A DNA stretch of 64,000 nucleotides from Bacillota bacterium (lineage in GTDB: Bacteria; Bacillota; Clostridia; Lachnospirales; Lachnospiraceae). A model generated the notes under the pieces. That model was not told the origin of the DNA. It searched no databases and saw nothing but the letters and a program-made list of their open reading frames with translations. The position numbers and the translations under genes were made by a program. Each line of letters opens with the position of its first letter. Within the stretch, counting starts at the first letter, position 1. Below, piece after piece: positions 62,837-64,000 of the stretch. The stretch lies in the NCBI GenBank assembly GCA_023392535.1, contig JAEVYY010000007.1, positions 1 to 64,000 of the forward strand, given 5' to 3'.

Positions 62837-64000
62837 ATGTTTTGTGAAAATTGTGGAAGTAAAATAGAAGAAGATGTAGGTTTTTGTTCGAATTGTGGAA
62901 CTGCTGTTGACAAAGAACAGGTATCGCACATCAATGAACAAGCTGGTTCTTTTACTATAGAAGAAGTAGAGACGGTGGTGGTTAGTCAGAAATTTTGCCC
63001 TAATTGCGGAAAGCAGAATCCTGAAAATGCTGAGTTTTGTTGCGAATGTGGAACTCGCTTAATTGGGACAGCTGGAAAAAATCAAATTGAACCTGTAAAA
63101 AATAATAGAGAATCAGGTTTTTTGAATGTAATATCATACAGGAAGGGAAATGTTGCTAAAGCTATAGTATGTTTAGCAGCTCTAGCATTTACAGCAGTTT
63201 TTTTTATAGTAATAGCGAATTTGTTTAGGGGAAATAAGGATGTATCAGACAATTTAGTATATTTGAAAGATAATGAATTGTACACGGTTGCAGGTAAAAA
63301 TTTCACCTCCTTAATGATTACTGATGATGTCATGCAGGATAACGATAGTGCTGGTTTATGGTCAGCCCACAATATTTCTAGAGATTATATAAAAAATGGA
63401 AAATATGTTGTATATACAAAGAAATTAGATGAGGAGTATGGAGTTATATATGATTTGTATTTTAAAAAGACAAATGATAAAAACAAAGAAGAAAGCAAAG
63501 TAGATTCAGATGTAATTACTTATACCACTTTGTCTGATGAAAAGATCATATATATTAAGGGTGAAAATGATCATAAATTATTTGTTTCAGATCTGAAGGG
63601 TAACAAGGAAAAAATTGGGTCAGATGTCGATCATTATGTAATTTCTCATGACCAGAAAACAATATTTTGGATTGAAAATGACTCGTATGGAAGCTATAAG
63701 ATGTATATAATGGACTTAAATAAAAAGAATGCAGAGAAGAAAAAGGTGGACACAGCTGATTATATTATAATGATTTCAGATGATTTAAATACCTTAGTAT
63801 ATCAGGAGGATAATAAATTATATGTATCTATGAAAGGAGAGAAAGGAAAAAAAATAGCATCGGATGTAGCGAATGCTGATGTACATGCATATGGAAGTGG
63901 TGATGTACTGGAAATATATTATACAATCAGTCAAGATGCAGATATTAATGCCTATAATCTGATTGAAGATGATTTTCTGACAGAAGACAACAGTATTACA
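62837..64000 (+). CDS. Zinc-ribbon membrane protein, partial (runs off the window)
   Basis: ATG 62837 (GAGGGAG ahead) opens 388 codons with no stop before the window ends. There are two zinc ribbons at the start (FCENCGSK...FCSNCGTA and FCPNCGKQ...FCCECGTR), a membrane helix near residues 107-127 and a long outside region of short repeated strands (LVYLKDNELYTVAG, KIIYIKGENDHKLFVSD, TIFWIENDSYGSYKMYIMD) resembling a WD-like propeller. Clostridial proteins of this build are common; function unknown. Confidence 0.8.
   Translation, partial: MFCENCGSKIEEDVGFCSNCGTAVDKEQVSHINEQAGSFTIEEVETVVVSQKFCPNCGKQNPENAEFCCECGTRLIGTAGKNQIEPVKNNRESGFLNVISYRKGNVAKAIVCLAALAFTAVFFIVIANLFRGNKDVSDNLVYLKDNELYTVAGKNFTSLMITDDVMQDNDSAGLWSAHNISRDYIKNGKYVVYTKKLDEEYGVIYDLYFKKTNDKNKEESKVDSDVITYTTLSDEKIIYIKGENDHKLFVSDLKGNKEKIGSDVDHYVISHDQKTIFWIENDSYGSYKMYIMDLNKKNAEKKKVDTADYIIMISDDLNTLVYQEDNKLYVSMKGEKGKKIASDVANADVHAYGSGDVLEIYYTISQDADINAYNLIEDDFLTEDNSIT

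Overview
The window looks like a low-GC Clostridia chromosome, most probably Lachnospiraceae. The pointers are YesM/YesN-type two-component genes beside a ChvE-like sugar transporter, a MecA adaptor of the clostridial type, CspA-like S8 peptidases, strong AGGAGG ribosome-binding sites and frequent TTG/GTG starts. No rRNA, tRNA or CRISPR array was seen. Family-level placement is inference.

Layout. (1) 0.1-3.5 kb: a pyrimidine-catabolism-like operon with PreA-type dihydropyrimidine dehydrogenase, an M20 N-carbamoyl hydrolase and a cytidylate-kinase-like protein. (2) 3.7-14.2 kb: sugar sensing and uptake, with a membrane-anchored sugar-binding protein, histidine kinase, AraC-type response regulator and ChvE-like lipoprotein, then mecA as a separate unit, then a three-gene monosaccharide ABC transporter. 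(3) 14.4-18.7 kb: MBOAT acyltransferase, SGNH hydrolase and S8 peptidase, a probable polysaccharide O-acetylation and surface proteolysis unit. (4) 18.8-38.8 kb: a more AT-rich island holding a type VII secretion (T7SS) locus. It contains an EssC ATPase with an FHA domain, a LytTR regulator, a YukD/EsaB ubiquitin-like protein, five WXG100 proteins, a probable secreted effector with a DUF4176 partner, a VWA-TM-FHA protein, TPR and TPR-LRR proteins, a PP2C phosphatase and a membrane Ser/Thr kinase with TPRs. The island lies between the intact S8 peptidase 3' end and a second near-identical copy of that 3' end with its terminator. (5) 37.3-42.3 kb: a degraded mobile-element zone with several S8-peptidase 3' remnants, IS-like end repeats, structured non-coding repeats, a rhodanese/ferredoxin pair and a YefM/ParE toxin-antitoxin pair. 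(6) 42.3-49.8 kb: single accessory genes, two of them broken, separated by partial copies of their own neighbours. (7) 49.8-56.1 kb: an IclR regulator facing a DapA-family aldolase, a tripartite tricarboxylate transporter and a KDPG-type aldolase, probably uptake and cleavage of a sugar-acid-type compound. (8) 56.2-64 kb: housekeeping and signalling genes including gdhA, a TipA-like MerR regulator with a clear operator, a metallophosphatase and a zinc-ribbon membrane protein that runs off the window.

The most interesting part is the T7SS island. It joins a WXG100 export machine to a complete Ser/Thr phospho-signalling set (kinase, PP2C, two FHA proteins and a duplicated candidate phospho-threonine site). 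The arrangement recalls the Ppk/Ppp/Fha control of type VI secretion. No EssA, EssB or EsaA homologue is recognisable, and a kinase-TM-TPR protein stands where a pseudokinase-TM protein (EssB) would be expected.
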